The position numbers were made by a program, and so were the translations under genes. From a candidate division SR1 bacterium (GTDB lineage Bacteria > Patescibacteriota > Gracilibacteria > Absconditabacterales > Absconditicoccaceae), in the NCBI GenBank assembly GCA_025997135.1, contig BNUE01000017.1, positions 1 to 22,024 of the forward strand: 22,024 nucleotides of DNA, written 5' to 3'. Below the pieces are notes generated by a model. The model made no database searches. It saw nothing but the letters and a program-made list of their open reading frames with translations, and had not been told where the DNA came from. Numbering within the stretch: the first letter of the stretch is position 1; each line of letters begins with the position of its first letter. Below, one piece after another: positions 1 to 8,398 of the stretch.

Positions 1-618
1 TGCCACACAGGTATCTCCACTTCGTGTGTAGTTTGTATCACAGCTGAAACTGCAAGTTCAAGGACTAGCACTGTAAGTTCGTGCTAAATCATCTGCTGGG
101 ACTCGGGAATCAGAAGTATAGGTCTGAAGATATGTAGATGAAGAAGTGCCACTAGCATTGGCAGGAATACTACCCTGACAGGTTCAGGTCTGAGTATCTC
201 ACTGGGTAGGTCCAGATGGATGCTGTGGCTCTATGACAGATGGTGGGATATATCAGCCTCGCTCTGGTGCATCTCATCTGCAGACTGCATAGCCTCATCC
301 ACACGTCAGTGTACATCATCATAGTGTAGATGTAGTCTCGTATGCTCCATTGTGTCGTCCTGTGATGGCTGGATTGTAGGGCTGGCGAGTACAGGTAGTG
401 AGTGTCTGCTCATCAGTATCGATAGTCTTTTCACAGGAGTATCTACCTATAGGTCAATTCTCAGTGCATGATAGAGAGCATCATGACATATATCTGACTA
501 TTTCATCACAGTTTTCAGATGGTGCAAAGTAGTCTGCATTGATCAGTCGAAACGTGAACGCTGTAAGTATGATGAGGATAGATCATCAGATGAGGAAGTA
601 GATGTTTGGAGTTTTCAT
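1..618 (-). CDS. Secreted cysteine-rich surface protein, paralogue of the right-edge FISUMP protein (3' end outside window)
   Basis: The reading frame starts at ATG 618 and is open to the window edge when TGA is read as Gly. The first ~26 residues (MKTPNIYFLIGG then a run of I, L, T, F) form a signal peptide or signal anchor. The rest is rich in Cys, Thr, Ser and Gly, with Cys pairs such as CSLSC, CTLTC and CSFSC followed by Y..(S)GDTC. This spaced-cysteine pattern resembles the stalk preceding FISUMP domains in other surface proteins. Bases 35-512 are about 92% identical to the gene at the right edge, so a C-terminal FISUMP domain beyond position 1 is likely but not seen. Role inferred: exported adhesin or receptor on the cell surface. 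No clear Shine-Dalgarno precedes the ATG. Confidence 0.8.
35..512. repeat. Long direct repeat, left copy (inside surface-protein gene)
   Basis: This segment aligns without gaps to 21547-22024 at a constant offset of 21512. I counted roughly 37 mismatches by eye in 478 bp, most of them in the first ~150 bp. It is coding in both places (minus strand, same frame), so it reflects gene duplication rather than an insertion sequence. The alignment ends at 512 only because the window ends at 22024. Confidence 0.9.
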
Positions 619-652
619 AATGTGAAGTGTAATTAAAGATGTAAATGATAGC

Positions 653-702
653 ATGTCCCCCTTATGAAGGGGGAAGCTGAGCGTAGGGAAGCAGGGGGTT
701 CA
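653..702. repeat. REP-like palindromic element
   Basis: A C5/G5 palindrome (TCCCCCTT, 3-nt loop, AAGGGGGA) is followed by AGCTGAGCGTAGGGAAGC and AGGGGGTT. The layout, a short GC-rich hairpin with a purine-rich tail in an A/T-rich spacer, matches dispersed REP-type elements. There is no T-run, so it is not an obvious terminator. It lies between the divergent genes at 618 and 1096. Confidence 0.5.
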
Positions 703-806
703 ATTATCGTTTCACTCAGTCCTGACGCAAACATTAAAAAAATAGACATAAATATGCCTAAATTAGCTAGAATTATAATAAATACAAAAAGACGCTACAA
801 GCTCAC

Positions 807-900
807 TTGCGAATTGCGAATTGCGAATTGCGAATTGCGAATTGCGAATTGCGAATTGCGAATTGCGAATTGCGAATTGCGAATTGCGAATTGCGAATTG
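807..900. repeat. Perfect 7-bp tandem repeat (TTGCGAA), about 13.4 copies
   Basis: The unit TTGCGAA repeats without a single mismatch for 94 bp. Because 7 is not a multiple of 3, any reading frame through it gives a 7-residue repeat (CELRIAN in one frame). The small ORF spanning it (664-930) has no other sign of being a gene. It sits in the spacer between two divergently transcribed genes for exported proteins. Confidence 0.95.
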
Positions 901-1033
901 GTATGTCAAGTTATTTTTGACATAGTTTGATAGTAAATATCTGGATAAATCAGCTTTCTTTATCTGTTTTGTATGATTATTGAGGCTGATTTCAAGGGGA
1001 AATGTAGTCTGTATATATTTAATCCATTATCTC

Positions 1034-1062
1034 TTGAAATCATTTAATCAAAAAGATATAAC
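1034..1062 (+). promoter_or_regulatory. Probable sigma-70-type promoter of the amidase/SpoIID gene
   Basis: TTGAAA (1034-1039), a 17-nt spacer and TATAAC (1057-1062) place a start site about 27 nt upstream of the ATG at 1096. The rest of the 619-1095 spacer holds the REP-like element, the heptamer array, and an AAATCAGC/GCTGATTT inverted repeat with a long loop (about 947-1002) of unknown meaning. Confidence 0.5.
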
Positions 1063-1095
1063 CAAGTACTTATTTAATTTTATCATTTATTCACG

Positions 1096-3078
1096 ATGAA
1101 AAGAGCCATCCTCACTTTATTTTTATTCAGTTTTTTATTTTCTGTTGTGAATGCTGCAGAGCGGAATCTAGACTGAGTCAATCTAATCACCAGAAGCCAG
1201 CGGTGAGCTGATGAGACTATCAGATACAAAGATTCCTACCCTTCCAACCCCGCCTCGTCATCCTCTAGTACCCCATCGTCATCATCATCGTCTTCTGCGA
1301 TCGCCTCCGCTGGCAGAGCGGTATTTATGAGAACTAATTTTCCGAATGATCGAAGTTATGACAAGACTAATTCGACCCTAGATGGTCATACACTCATCTA
1401 TCCTGACCAGATCAACAACAATAAGACCAAAATCGTAGTTCACCATACCGCTACTACGTATGATCAGACTCGAAATACACAGCAGATACAAAAAGCTATC
1501 CAACAAATCTACAAATATCATACTCTAGATAGGGATTTTGGAGACATTGGTTATAATTTTCTCATTGATCACCTAGGAAATATCTATGAATGACGTGCAG
1601 GCTGAGAAGGTGCCGCTGGAATGCACGTTTCTTACAATAATGTCGCAACTCTTGGTATTTCTCTACTCGGAAATTTCGAAGAATACTCTCCTACTCAAGC
1701 CCAAATCAACGCATTAACCGATCTGATAACTGCTCTGAGTAAAAAATACGACATCGATCCATCAGCCTACCAAAACTACTTTCAGCCGTCAAACACTGCT
1801 CCATACGTGATAGTCAAAAATCTGCCTACCATCGTTTGACATGGTGATATTGCAGCTACTGCCTGCCCAGGTGATTATCTCCATACACTTTTGCCATTTA
1901 TCAGGTCAGAAGTCAAAAATAGACGAGATGGCAACTATCCAAAAGAAGTTATCTTGAAGTGACTCGTACAAGCACCAGCAAGAACTCCGACAACTACCGT
2001 CTCCCCCACTAATACTGCGACAGACAAAACAAGCAATGGGCTTACTTTCTCCCAGAAGCTTTCCCTCCTCCAATCGACACAACAGCCACTCCTATCCAAA
2101 GTCATCTCTATTATACGTTCTAGATACAGTGGGAACCTGCAAAAAGCCTCTAATCTGATGAATAAAATGACTTACAAATACAACCTATCAGAAATAAAAA
2201 ATCTGACTAATTCAGACATTTCAGTCCTACTCTACGAATTGACTACAAAATACAGAACATTCGATATTCAATGTGAGAATCTCTGTGCATTTATTTTGGA
2301 TTGAAATACATATCAGAAAAGCAGTGCCACCCTATCATTTACAGACGATTGAATTCAAGTAAATCTAAATAGCGATATCCTATCTGCACAAGAAATCATC
2401 ATAAAATCCGATAACAATTTAATCAGTATCACCAATTATGACCGCGTATCATACGCCAAAATCCCTCGAAATACATTTCATGGTTCACTAATTTTTCATA
2501 GAGACAATTATCAGACCCTAGATGGCATGAGCAAAAACGATTTTGTAGTCATAAATCAGCTTTCTTTCTCTGATTATATGAGATGAATCGTAGAGTCCAA
2601 CGATACTGAGACTCTCGAGAAAAACAAAGTAATGGCTCTGATCGCCAAAAATTACGCACTATTTTATCTAGAAAAGAAAAATTTGCACCCAAATATCCCA
2701 GCAAATGCCACATTTTCAGCCATTGATAGTCCTGAAATGTTCCAGAAATACGTATGAGCATGAGCTGAAAAGACGCTGACCAAACGGTATCAAGCACTAA
2801 AAGAGACAGAAAATCTGATCATAACCTACGATAATTATCTACCAATTCTGCCTTATTTTTCATGTTCAGCAGGATTTACCCTATCAGCACAGGAGAAACG
2901 GTGATGGCAAGATACTCCACGACTACAGTCAGTCTATGACTTTTCTGCTTGCAAAGATTTTTCAGGGCATTGAGTAGGTTTAGCAGGTCAAGGAGCCGAA
3001 TATTTCGCCAAACAAGGTATGACAGCACAAGAAATTCTAAAATGGTATTATCCTGGCATTCAGATTACATCATTATAA
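1096..3078 (+). CDS. Secreted N-acetylmuramoyl-L-alanine amidase (amidase_2/PGRP) fused to a SpoIID/LytB-like domain
   Basis: The 660-aa product requires about 13 TGA codons read as Gly. Residues 1-22 are a signal peptide (MKRAILTLFLFSFLFSVVNA). A PGRP-type start (VNLITRSQRGADE) and a Ser-rich linker (about 55-75) follow. The amidase core has VVHHTAT (His116/117), YNFLIDHLGNIYEG, MHVSYNN (His177) and GHGDIAATACPG (His249, Cys257). These are the usual zinc-ligand positions of type-2 amidases, so cleavage of the lactyl-L-Ala amide bond in peptidoglycan is expected. After a Thr/Ser-rich linker near 300, the second half ends like SpoIID/LytB: RGIVESNDTETLEKNKV from 496, then a C-terminal GHGVGLAGQGAEYFAKQG block from 624 and WYYPG. 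SpoIID is a lytic transglycosylase acting on denuded glycan, so the fusion could do both steps of wall cleavage. The catalytic Glu of SpoIID cannot be assigned with certainty. Confidence 0.88.
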
Positions 3079-3080
3079 AA

Positions 3081-3109
3081 AAGACTAAAGATGGTTAATC
3101 TCTAGTCTT
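3081..3109 (-). terminator. Intrinsic terminator of the minus-strand gene 3124-3519
   Basis: A 12-bp stem (AAGACTAAAGAT with ATCTCTAGTCTT, one mismatch) closes a GGTTA loop. On the minus strand it is followed at once by six T. On the plus strand it lies 3 nt after the amidase stop codon but lacks a T-run, so it works best for the minus-strand gene. Confidence 0.75.
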
Positions 3110-3123
3110 ACACTGTTATGTCA

Positions 3124-3519
3124 CTATGGACAGATATTTGGAGAATTAGTGTTCCAGATTCTATCTTCCCAATCGATAATTTTCCCATTTACGTCAGTAA
3201 AGACAAAATAGTGTTCAAAAGAATCAGCACCTGAATAATGGAATTCTAATATACTATCTCCCTCCAACAAAGGATAAATTGTTTTACCCTCATTATAAAC
3301 TGCTGGTATAGTGTTTTCTATAATAGAGAAGGATTCTGCTCTAAAAGATTGTTTTGCATGGTCTAACCCCTCTCCTTTTTTAAACCGATAAAAGTTTATG
3401 TAAGATGGGTGTTTTACCGTTTCAATTCGACACAATAATTCAGTTATGTTGTCTCCTATCTTTTGATTTTCTACAAGCAAAGGTTTAACCCTATGCGTAT
3501 AGTATAAAACTGCGATCAA
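3124..3519 (-). CDS. Hypothetical small membrane-anchored protein
   Basis: I do not recognise this family. The frame ends at TAG 3124 and contains no TGA. A TTG at 3519 is the only standard start I see near the beginning, giving 131 aa. The frame stays open upstream to 3588 and there encodes KNKKFLTCLFCTCFLCLIAV, a convincing membrane anchor, but with no ATG, GTG or TTG. The true start is therefore unsettled, or one indel in the A/T homopolymers near 3551-3570 has hidden it. An ATG at 3547 opens a different frame that soon stops. The body is soluble-looking and ends FVFTDVNGKIIDWEDRIW. A consensus promoter and a terminator frame it as a single-gene unit. Confidence 0.55.
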   Translation of the reverse strand: MIAVLYYTHRVKPLLVENQKIGDNITELLCRIETVKHPSYINFYRFKKGEGLDHAKQSFRAESFSIIENTIPAVYNEGKTIYPLLEGDSILEFHYSGADSFEHYFVFTDVNGKIIDWEDRIWNTNSPNICP

Positions 3520-3609
3520 GCATAGAAAACAAGTACAGAATAGACATGTTAAAAATTTTTTGTTTTTTGTGGTATAATATCCCTTTTATTTTAGTTGTTT
3601 ACATTCCTC

Positions 3610-3637
3610 ATTATAATCATTTTTTCATAAAAGTCAA
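3610..3637 (-). promoter_or_regulatory. Consensus promoter of the 3124-3519 gene
   Basis: Reading the minus strand, TTGACT (3637-3632), a 16-nt spacer and TATAAT (3615-3610). It lies just downstream of the ribosomal-cluster terminator, so the small gene is expressed independently. An AAAAGGGA stretch at about 3581-3588 could be its ribosome-binding site. The same module recurs at 17223-17250. Confidence 0.75.
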
Positions 3638-3646
3638 GAGGAATTT

Positions 3647-3674
3647 AAAAAAAGAGACGATTCATCGCCCCCTC
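3647..3674 (-). terminator. Terminator of the ribosomal-protein operon, after rplR
   Basis: On the minus strand GGGGGCGAT and ATCGTCTC pair (with G-U pairs) around a very short loop and are followed by seven T. It lies 29 bp past the rplR stop and marks the end of the cluster. Confidence 0.75.
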
Positions 3675-3702
3675 AAATGCACTTTTTAGATTTATCTATA
3701 GT

Positions 3703-4062
3703 TTAGAACTGAATTCCTCCATCTCTGAGTCCATCAGCGAAAGCTTTGATTCTACCATGATATAGATATCCATTTCTATCGAAAGTCAGCTTTGTTATCT
3801 TTTTCCCTTTTAAAGTTTCAGCAAATGACTTGCCTCCATTCATAGCTCTATCAGTTTTAGTAGTTCCAGACTGTCCTTTATCTGAGAAATGAGCAACAGT
3901 ATTTCCAGCGGCATCTATCACATCAGCAGAGATATAGAGCAGACTCTTCGACACGACAAGCCTAAAATCAGGATGAGAAAGCTTTATCTGAGTATTCACT
4001 CTAGTTTTTCTCCTCAAATACTTTCTTTGCTTCTCGAGCAGTTTATTCTTTAAATAAGCCAT
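3703..4062 (-). CDS. rplR: 50S ribosomal protein L18
   Basis: The product of 119 aa matches normal L18 length. L18 binds 5S rRNA with L5 in the central protuberance. The start at ATG 4062 ([19 protein letters not shown]) is chosen over an upstream in-frame start near 4104 because it gives the basic N-terminus typical of L18. Recognisable family segments are [30 protein letters not shown], and the end [26 protein letters not shown]. No TGA is used. It is the last gene of the cluster. In most bacteria rpsE, rpmD, rplO and secY follow; here a terminator does. Confidence 0.95.
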   Translation of the reverse strand: MAYLKNKLLEKQRKYLRRKTRVNTQIKLSHPDFRLVVSKSLLYISADVIDAAGNTVAHFSDKGQSGTTKTDRAMNGGKSFAETLKGKKITKLTFDRNGYLYHGRIKAFADGLRDGGIQF

Positions 4063-4123
4063 CTGATAATATATAAATAAATATAAATTTGGACAAATTA
4101 ACAATCCTCTAGAATTCTAACTA

Positions 4124-4669
4124 TTATTTTTTAGCACTTTTACCAGCCTTAATCTTCACAAACTCATCAAAATACCTAATACCTTTTCCCTTGTAAGGTT
4201 CTGGTTTTTTGAGTTGTCTCATCTTTGCAGCAGCCTCTCCTACCAGTTCTTTACTGATACCATTGATAGTTATGATAGTATTACCTTTTACATCCTGTTC
4301 GATCTTCACTTCCAGTCATTCTGGTATCGCAAAATTCACTTTATGAGCATATCAGAGAGAGAAAACCACGTTCTTACCTGATACCTGAGCTCCATATCCT
4401 ACTCAAATGATCAAAAGTTTCTTTTCATATCCATCAGCTACTCCGATAATCATATTATTTATCAGAGTTCTAGAGAGTCATCGAAGATTTTTCAATTCAT
4501 CACTCTCGACACTCACCTCGATCATCTTTTCATCTTGTTTTGCGATCACTCCAGCTGGCATAGTTCGTTCAAGATTTCATTTTGGTCATTTTACCGCCAC
4601 GTGAAGCCCATTTATAGTCACTTCCACATTTTCTGGCACAGTAATCAGTTTTCTTCCAATTTTAGACAT
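4124..4669 (-). CDS. rplF: 50S ribosomal protein L6
   Basis: The protein has 181 aa, usual L6 size, starting [17 protein letters not shown] at ATG 4669. Two TGA-Gly codons fall in V-K-G-P-K-G-N-L-E-R, the conserved L6 turn, and others in LGYAHKVNF context, so the standard-code ORF covers only the last 61 residues. The C-terminal RNA-binding part ([18 protein letters not shown]) is well conserved. L6 sits near the sarcin-ricin loop and factor-binding site. It lies between rpsH and rplR with short spacers. Confidence 0.96.
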
Positions 4670-4753
4670 TAGTTATAAAATTCTGAAATAAAAGCTTATA
4701 TTAGCTACTAATTCTCTGACATTATCCGAAAAAATTCTCAGATATTCTTCAAT

Positions 4754-5158
4754 TTAGTAGATTTCAGCGATGAGTTCACCACCAAGACCTCTTTTTTTAG
4801 CCTCATGAACTGGCAGAAGTCCCTGATTTGTAGAAATTATTCCAATTCCTTTTCCACCTGCAACGATTTTAAGATCTTTATGTCCCACATACCAAGGTCT
4901 ACTAGGTTTAGAGAAAAACTTCACCTCAGGAATATCATTAACAGGATCTTTTACAACATTCAAAGTAATATTTAAATACTTTTTAGCTCCATCCTCCACA
5001 ATACTATATCCCTTCACGAAATGGTACTCTTTTAATAAATCCAAAACATTTACTTTAAATTTAGAATAAACTACGCCTTCTACAGTCGTTTTCCTCGCCA
5101 TATACGCGTTTTTAATCCTAATCAGCAAATCATGGATTGGTGCATTTACATAACTCAT
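4754..5158 (-). CDS. rpsH: 30S ribosomal protein S8
   Basis: This 134-aa protein starts at ATG 5158, preceded by a good Shine-Dalgarno (AAGGAGAA), one of the few clear ones in the cluster. The N-terminus (YVNAPIHDLLIRIKNAYMARK) and the C-terminal GIGIISTNQGLLPVHEAKKRGLGGELIAEIY are diagnostic; the family's S-T-x-x-G signature is seen as STNQG. S8 binds 16S rRNA helix 21 in the platform. No TGA codons. Confidence 0.97.
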   Translation of the reverse strand: MSYVNAPIHDLLIRIKNAYMARKTTVEGVVYSKFKVNVLDLLKEYHFVKGYSIVEDGAKKYLNITLNVVKDPVNDIPEVKFFSKPSRPWYVGHKDLKIVAGGKGIGIISTNQGLLPVHEAKKRGLGGELIAEIY

Positions 5159-5217
5159 TTCTCCTTACTTTTTTGAAAGATAAAAATAATTATAACATTA
5201 CAAAAAGATTTCTGTAA

Positions 5218-5433
5218 TTATCGACTAGCCTTTCTGAGTCCCATAATCAGTCATTCCCTAGCATACCTCCTCAGACATACACGACAGATACCAAAATCTC
5301 TCAGATACGCTTTAGATCTACCACATAGCCTACATCTATTATAAAACTTTGTAGGTTGTTTGAGAGCAACTCACTGTGTAAATCTTTTTTCATACATTTT
5401 AGATTGTTTTGCTTTTAATGCAGCTCTTGCCAT
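5218..5433 (-). CDS. rpsN: 30S ribosomal protein S14, zinc-binding type
   Basis: The protein of 71 aa starts at ATG 5433 and has two TGA-Gly codons (Gly21 and Gly61), so no single standard-code ORF covers it. Cys34-x2-Cys37 and Cys50-x2-Cys53 form the zinc finger of the short type-Z S14. C-terminal [23 protein letters not shown] matches the family. It is slightly longer than the typical 61 aa because of a basic N-terminal extension. S14 binds the head of the 30S subunit. Its position between rplE and rpsH is canonical. Confidence 0.95.
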
Positions 5434-5461
5434 AATTAATAATAAACAATAATTAAAGAGA

Positions 5462-5986
5462 TTATTTGAAGATGAAACCTAACGTCTCGAGAAAGACCTG
5501 TGCCTTTTCTGGATTGCCAGCAGTGCTAACCACCGTAATCTGGATTCCCATAGGAATATTTACAGCATCCACAGCAAATTCAGGGAATAACGCATAATTT
5601 TTTATACCAAAGTTAAGATTTCACTTAGGATCAAAGCTTTTTTTAGATATTCCACTAAAATCTCTAATTCTAGGAAGTACCAATTTTGTCACTCTCTCTA
5701 TGAAATCCAAAGCCTTATCCTTGCGAAGTGTAACATTGAGCATTACAGGCATTCATTCACGCAGTTTAAAGTTAGAGATTGATTTCTTAGATTTACACAT
5801 ACGAGGCTTCTGACCAGTGATTATTTTCAGATTTCTCTCAAATTCTTCAAAATCTTTATGTCCTTTTCTCGTCACCAGTGATCCAATACCCATTGAAACC
5901 ACTACTTTATCGATCTTAGGAGTCTCATTGATGTTTTTCAGCTGAAGTTTATCCTTCAGTTGTTCAAAGAGTTCTTTCTTAGTCAT
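5462..5986 (-). CDS. rplE: 50S ribosomal protein L5
   Basis: The product has 174 aa. ATG 5986 (MTKKELFEQLKDKLQLKN) is preferred over an in-frame TTG at 6001. Conserved segments are PKIDKVVVSMGIG, ITGQKP, KSISNFKLREGMPVMLNVTLR and the end AGNPEKAQVFLETLGF. TGA encodes the Gly of LREGMP, invariant in L5, and a Gly in PKGNLNFGI. L5 binds 5S rRNA and contacts the P-site tRNA. Its neighbours, rplX upstream and rpsN downstream, are in the standard order. Confidence 0.96.
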
Positions 5987-6030
5987 ATCAAAATAAAACA
6001 AGATAATAAAACTGAATATCCTTACAAAAT

Positions 6031-6321
6031 TTAAATAGTTTTTCAGGTTCTAACCGCTACCCTAGATTTTTTCTTACCATCAGCAGAAACTTCAAATCTA
6101 ATTCTAGTTGGTTTTTTTTCACTTTCGAGATAATAAGAGACGCTAGACGCATGTAAAGGTAAATGTTTATCTACAAAACCTTCTCATTTTTTAGCTTTTT
6201 TTACGACATTTACGTCTTTTACATACACAAAATCTCCATCAACTCTACCAATACTAGAGATTTTTCCCTTATGTTTACCTGATATTACGATCACAGGATC
6301 TCCTTTTCTAATTTTTTTCAT
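6031..6321 (-). CDS. rplX: 50S ribosomal protein L24
   Basis: The protein of 96 aa starts MKKIRKGDPVIVISGKHKGK at ATG 6321; this is the KOW motif of L24 (GDxVxVxxGxxKGKxG-like). TGA-Gly occurs twice, in KKGEGFVDK and in VRTGKT, which hides the gene from standard-code ORF calling. L24 starts assembly of the 50S subunit. Upstream lies a copy of the recurrent A/T-rich intercistronic block (6333-6353). Confidence 0.93.
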
Positions 6322-6332
6322 CCGAAATTATC

Positions 6333-6353
6333 AAATAAGATAAATAAATCTGA
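6333..6353 (-). promoter_or_regulatory. Recurrent A/T-rich intercistronic block upstream of rplX
   Basis: On the plus strand it reads AAATAAGATAAATAAATCT plus GA. The first 19 bases are identical to the block before rpsS (9058-9078). On the mRNA strand it reads UCAGAUUUAUUUAUCUU and lies about 12-30 nt before the start codon, where no Shine-Dalgarno is visible. An unstructured, pyrimidine/A-rich translation-initiation element is one reading; function unproven. Confidence 0.4.
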
Positions 6354-6731
6354 TTAAACTACCTCCTCTGCCATATTTGTAATATTTCTCCATCCAATAT
6401 CACGCAATTCTTTAGCCACAGGTCCAAAAACCCTTTTCCCTATTGGATTCATATTTCACTTGGCATCCTTGGTCAAAAGTACTATTGCATTATCTCAGAA
6501 ACGAACATACGTCCCATCAGACCTAGAAATTTCCTTTCTAACTCTAACAACAACCGCATCTACAACCTGACCTTTTTTGACAGAAGCAGCAGGAGAAGCC
6601 TCCTTTATCGCCACTTTTACTCTATCTCCGATAGTAGCTGTATCAGCATTTCATTTCATAACCCTAATGATTTTAGCCTTTTTTGCCTGCGTATTGTCCG
6701 CAATCATCACCATACTTTCTTGTTTAAGCAT
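6354..6731 (-). CDS. rplN: 50S ribosomal protein L14
   Basis: The 125-aa product starts [19 protein letters not shown] at ATG 6731, matching the L14 pattern of a short beta strand then ADNTGAK. Further signatures are [44 protein letters not shown] and the C-terminal [15 protein letters not shown] [15 protein letters not shown]-Gly codons occur at KGNADT, FGDNA and AKGNMNP. L14 contacts 16S rRNA in an intersubunit bridge. Confidence 0.96.
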
Positions 6732-6763
6732 TGCTATTTAACAACAGTAATAAAAATCTGAAA

Positions 6764-7009
6764 TTATTTTACGATTTCTCGTCTTATAAGCTTACTCATA
6801 GGAGGAATAGCCCTAATCTTCACGGTATCTCCAACCTTTGCAGCATTTTCTGAGTCGTGAACGTAATATTTTTTACGAACGATAAATCTCTTTTTGTAGA
6901 GAGGGTGCATTTTCACAGACTTCACCATCACTACGCGAGTCTTATTCATTTTATCACTCACGACCTCACCAATGAGTTCTTTGATATTTTTATTCCCAAT
7001 AATCGTCAT
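6764..7009 (-). CDS. rpsQ: 30S ribosomal protein S17
   Basis: A protein of 81 aa, starting at ATG 7009. G-E-V-V-S-D-K-M-N-K-T-R-V-V and the segment HPLYKKRFIVRKKYYVHD are the S17 signature. The start codon overlaps the rpmC stop (TAATG), implying coupled translation. It binds 16S rRNA near the 5' domain. No TGA. Confidence 0.96.
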   Translation of the reverse strand: MTIIGNKNIKELIGEVVSDKMNKTRVVMVKSVKMHPLYKKRFIVRKKYYVHDSENAAKVGDTVKIRAIPPMSKLIRREIVK

Positions 7010-7212
7010 TAGTTTTCAATCTTAGAATGTAAAACCGTATTAATTCTCGCAATCTGGACTTTGATTTCACCCAGTTTATGCGTTTCTTTTAATCCACGAA
7101 TAGCATTTTTCATCTTGAGCACGAAAAGCTCATCTTTAAGCTTCTTTCTCATAGATACCAACTCTTTTGGAGATTTTTCTCTCAGAGTTTTTAGAAAGTC
7201 TCTACTTTTCAT
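7009..7212 (-). CDS. rpmC: 50S ribosomal protein L29
   Basis: The 67-aa protein starts MKSRDFLKTLREKSPKEL at ATG 7212 and is two predicted helices with KLKDELFVLKMKNAIRGLKE, typical of L29, which lies at the peptide exit tunnel. It is translationally coupled to rpsQ by a one-base stop/start overlap. No TGA. Confidence 0.94.
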   Translation of the reverse strand: MKSRDFLKTLREKSPKELVSMRKKLKDELFVLKMKNAIRGLKETHKLGEIKVQIARINTVLHSKIEN

Positions 7213-7255
7213 AAGTTCATAAACAAATATATAAAGCTGATTATTTAACTATTTT

Positions 7256-7675
7256 TTATCTAACTTCCCCTTTTGCTACCACTCTCGCCTTTACTGGAAG
7301 CTTTTTCGCTGCACTAATCAACACTTCTTCAGCCTTTTCTCTAGGAAGCCCAGTAATTTCAAATAAAATTTTCCCTTTTCTAATAGGAGCTGCATATCCA
7401 TCTACATCAGATTTTCCAGATCCCATCGGCATCTCTAGTCCTCTTCTAGTAATAGGAGTATCAGGAAATAATCTTACCCAAATCTGACCAACCTTTCTAG
7501 TATGACGAACTATCACCTTTCTGGCAGCTTCGATTTGTTTATTGGTGATGACTCCACTAGTCGTAGCCTTCATCCCAAATTCACCGAAGGCAACTGTGTT
7601 ACCTCTAGTCGCTACCCCTTTTAGATGAGGTCTAAACTGCTTTCTATGTTTTCGTCTCTTTGGTGTTAACAACAT
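7256..7675 (-). CDS. rplP: 50S ribosomal protein L16
   Basis: The product has 139 aa, normal for L16, starting MLLTPKRRKHRKQFRPH at ATG 7675. Conserved blocks are TRGNTVAFGEFGMKA, IEAARKVIVRHTRKVGQIWVRLFPDTPIT, and GSGKSDVDGYAAPIRKGKILFEI. L16 helps place tRNA in the A site. It contains no TGA: every Gly is GGN. Confidence 0.97.
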   Translation of the reverse strand: MLLTPKRRKHRKQFRPHLKGVATRGNTVAFGEFGMKATTSGVITNKQIEAARKVIVRHTRKVGQIWVRLFPDTPITRRGLEMPMGSGKSDVDGYAAPIRKGKILFEITGLPREKAEEVLISAAKKLPVKARVVAKGEVR

Positions 7676-7716
7676 TTTAACAAATTAAGAATGAATAAAA
7701 GATTCCTTACAAAACA

Positions 7717-8388
7717 CTATACTAAATTTATTTTTTTAGTCAAATTCTTTTTGACAGAAGAATATTGCATACCTTTCTGAATCCAAACCTTAATACCCAG
7801 AACTCCATACTTCGTCATAGCCTGCATATAATGATAATCAATATCAGATCTAAACGTCTGCAATGACACTCTACCCTGAATAAAATTCTCCGTTCTAGCT
7901 ATGTCCGCACCGTTAAGTCTACCTCCTATCTGGATTTTTACTCAATCAGCACCCTTTTCCATAATCTTTGCCAACGTATTTTTCACGACTTTTCTGTAAG
8001 GCATACGATTTTCAATCTGAATCGCTATAAATTCAGCCATCACTTTTGCTGAAAGCTCAGGAGTACGTACCTCTTTCACGTTAATTTTCAGATCCTTTCA
8101 AAACTTCTGCTTCATCTTTTGTTCTATAGACTTCATTTTTTCTCCATTTTTTCCCATCAAAGCTCCAATTTTAGTAGCGAAAAGAATAATTTCTCATTCT
8201 TTTGCAGTTTTTCTAATTACAACCTTAGAAATTCCAGCTCTAGGAAAAGACTTTTCAATAAAATTCCTCAATTGAATATCTTCAACGAAGAAATCAGCTC
8301 CCTGTCTTCTAGTTTTTGCAAACCATTCAGACGGCCATGACTTCATTATTCCGACTCTCATCCCAATAGGATTTACTTTTTGTCCCAT
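7717..8388 (-). CDS. rpsC: 30S ribosomal protein S3
   Basis: The protein of 223 aa starts [13 protein letters not shown] at ATG 8388 and ends at TAG 7717. Only its first 64 residues form a standard-code ORF; TGA then encodes Gly in AKEGEIILFAT-like context, in KFGKDLKINV and near ADGVKIQ. The KH-type block is seen as [18 protein letters not shown] (GxxG as GKNG). The C-terminal half [18 protein letters not shown] and [12 protein letters not shown] is diagnostic. S3 lines the mRNA entry channel. Confidence 0.95.
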
Positions 8389-8398
8389 CTTATGCAGA

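Noticed and set aside
664..930. ORF of 88 aa with a CELRIAN repeat
   Set aside because: It is a by-product of the 7-bp tandem repeat running through a REP-like element and spacer; no start signal or family features.
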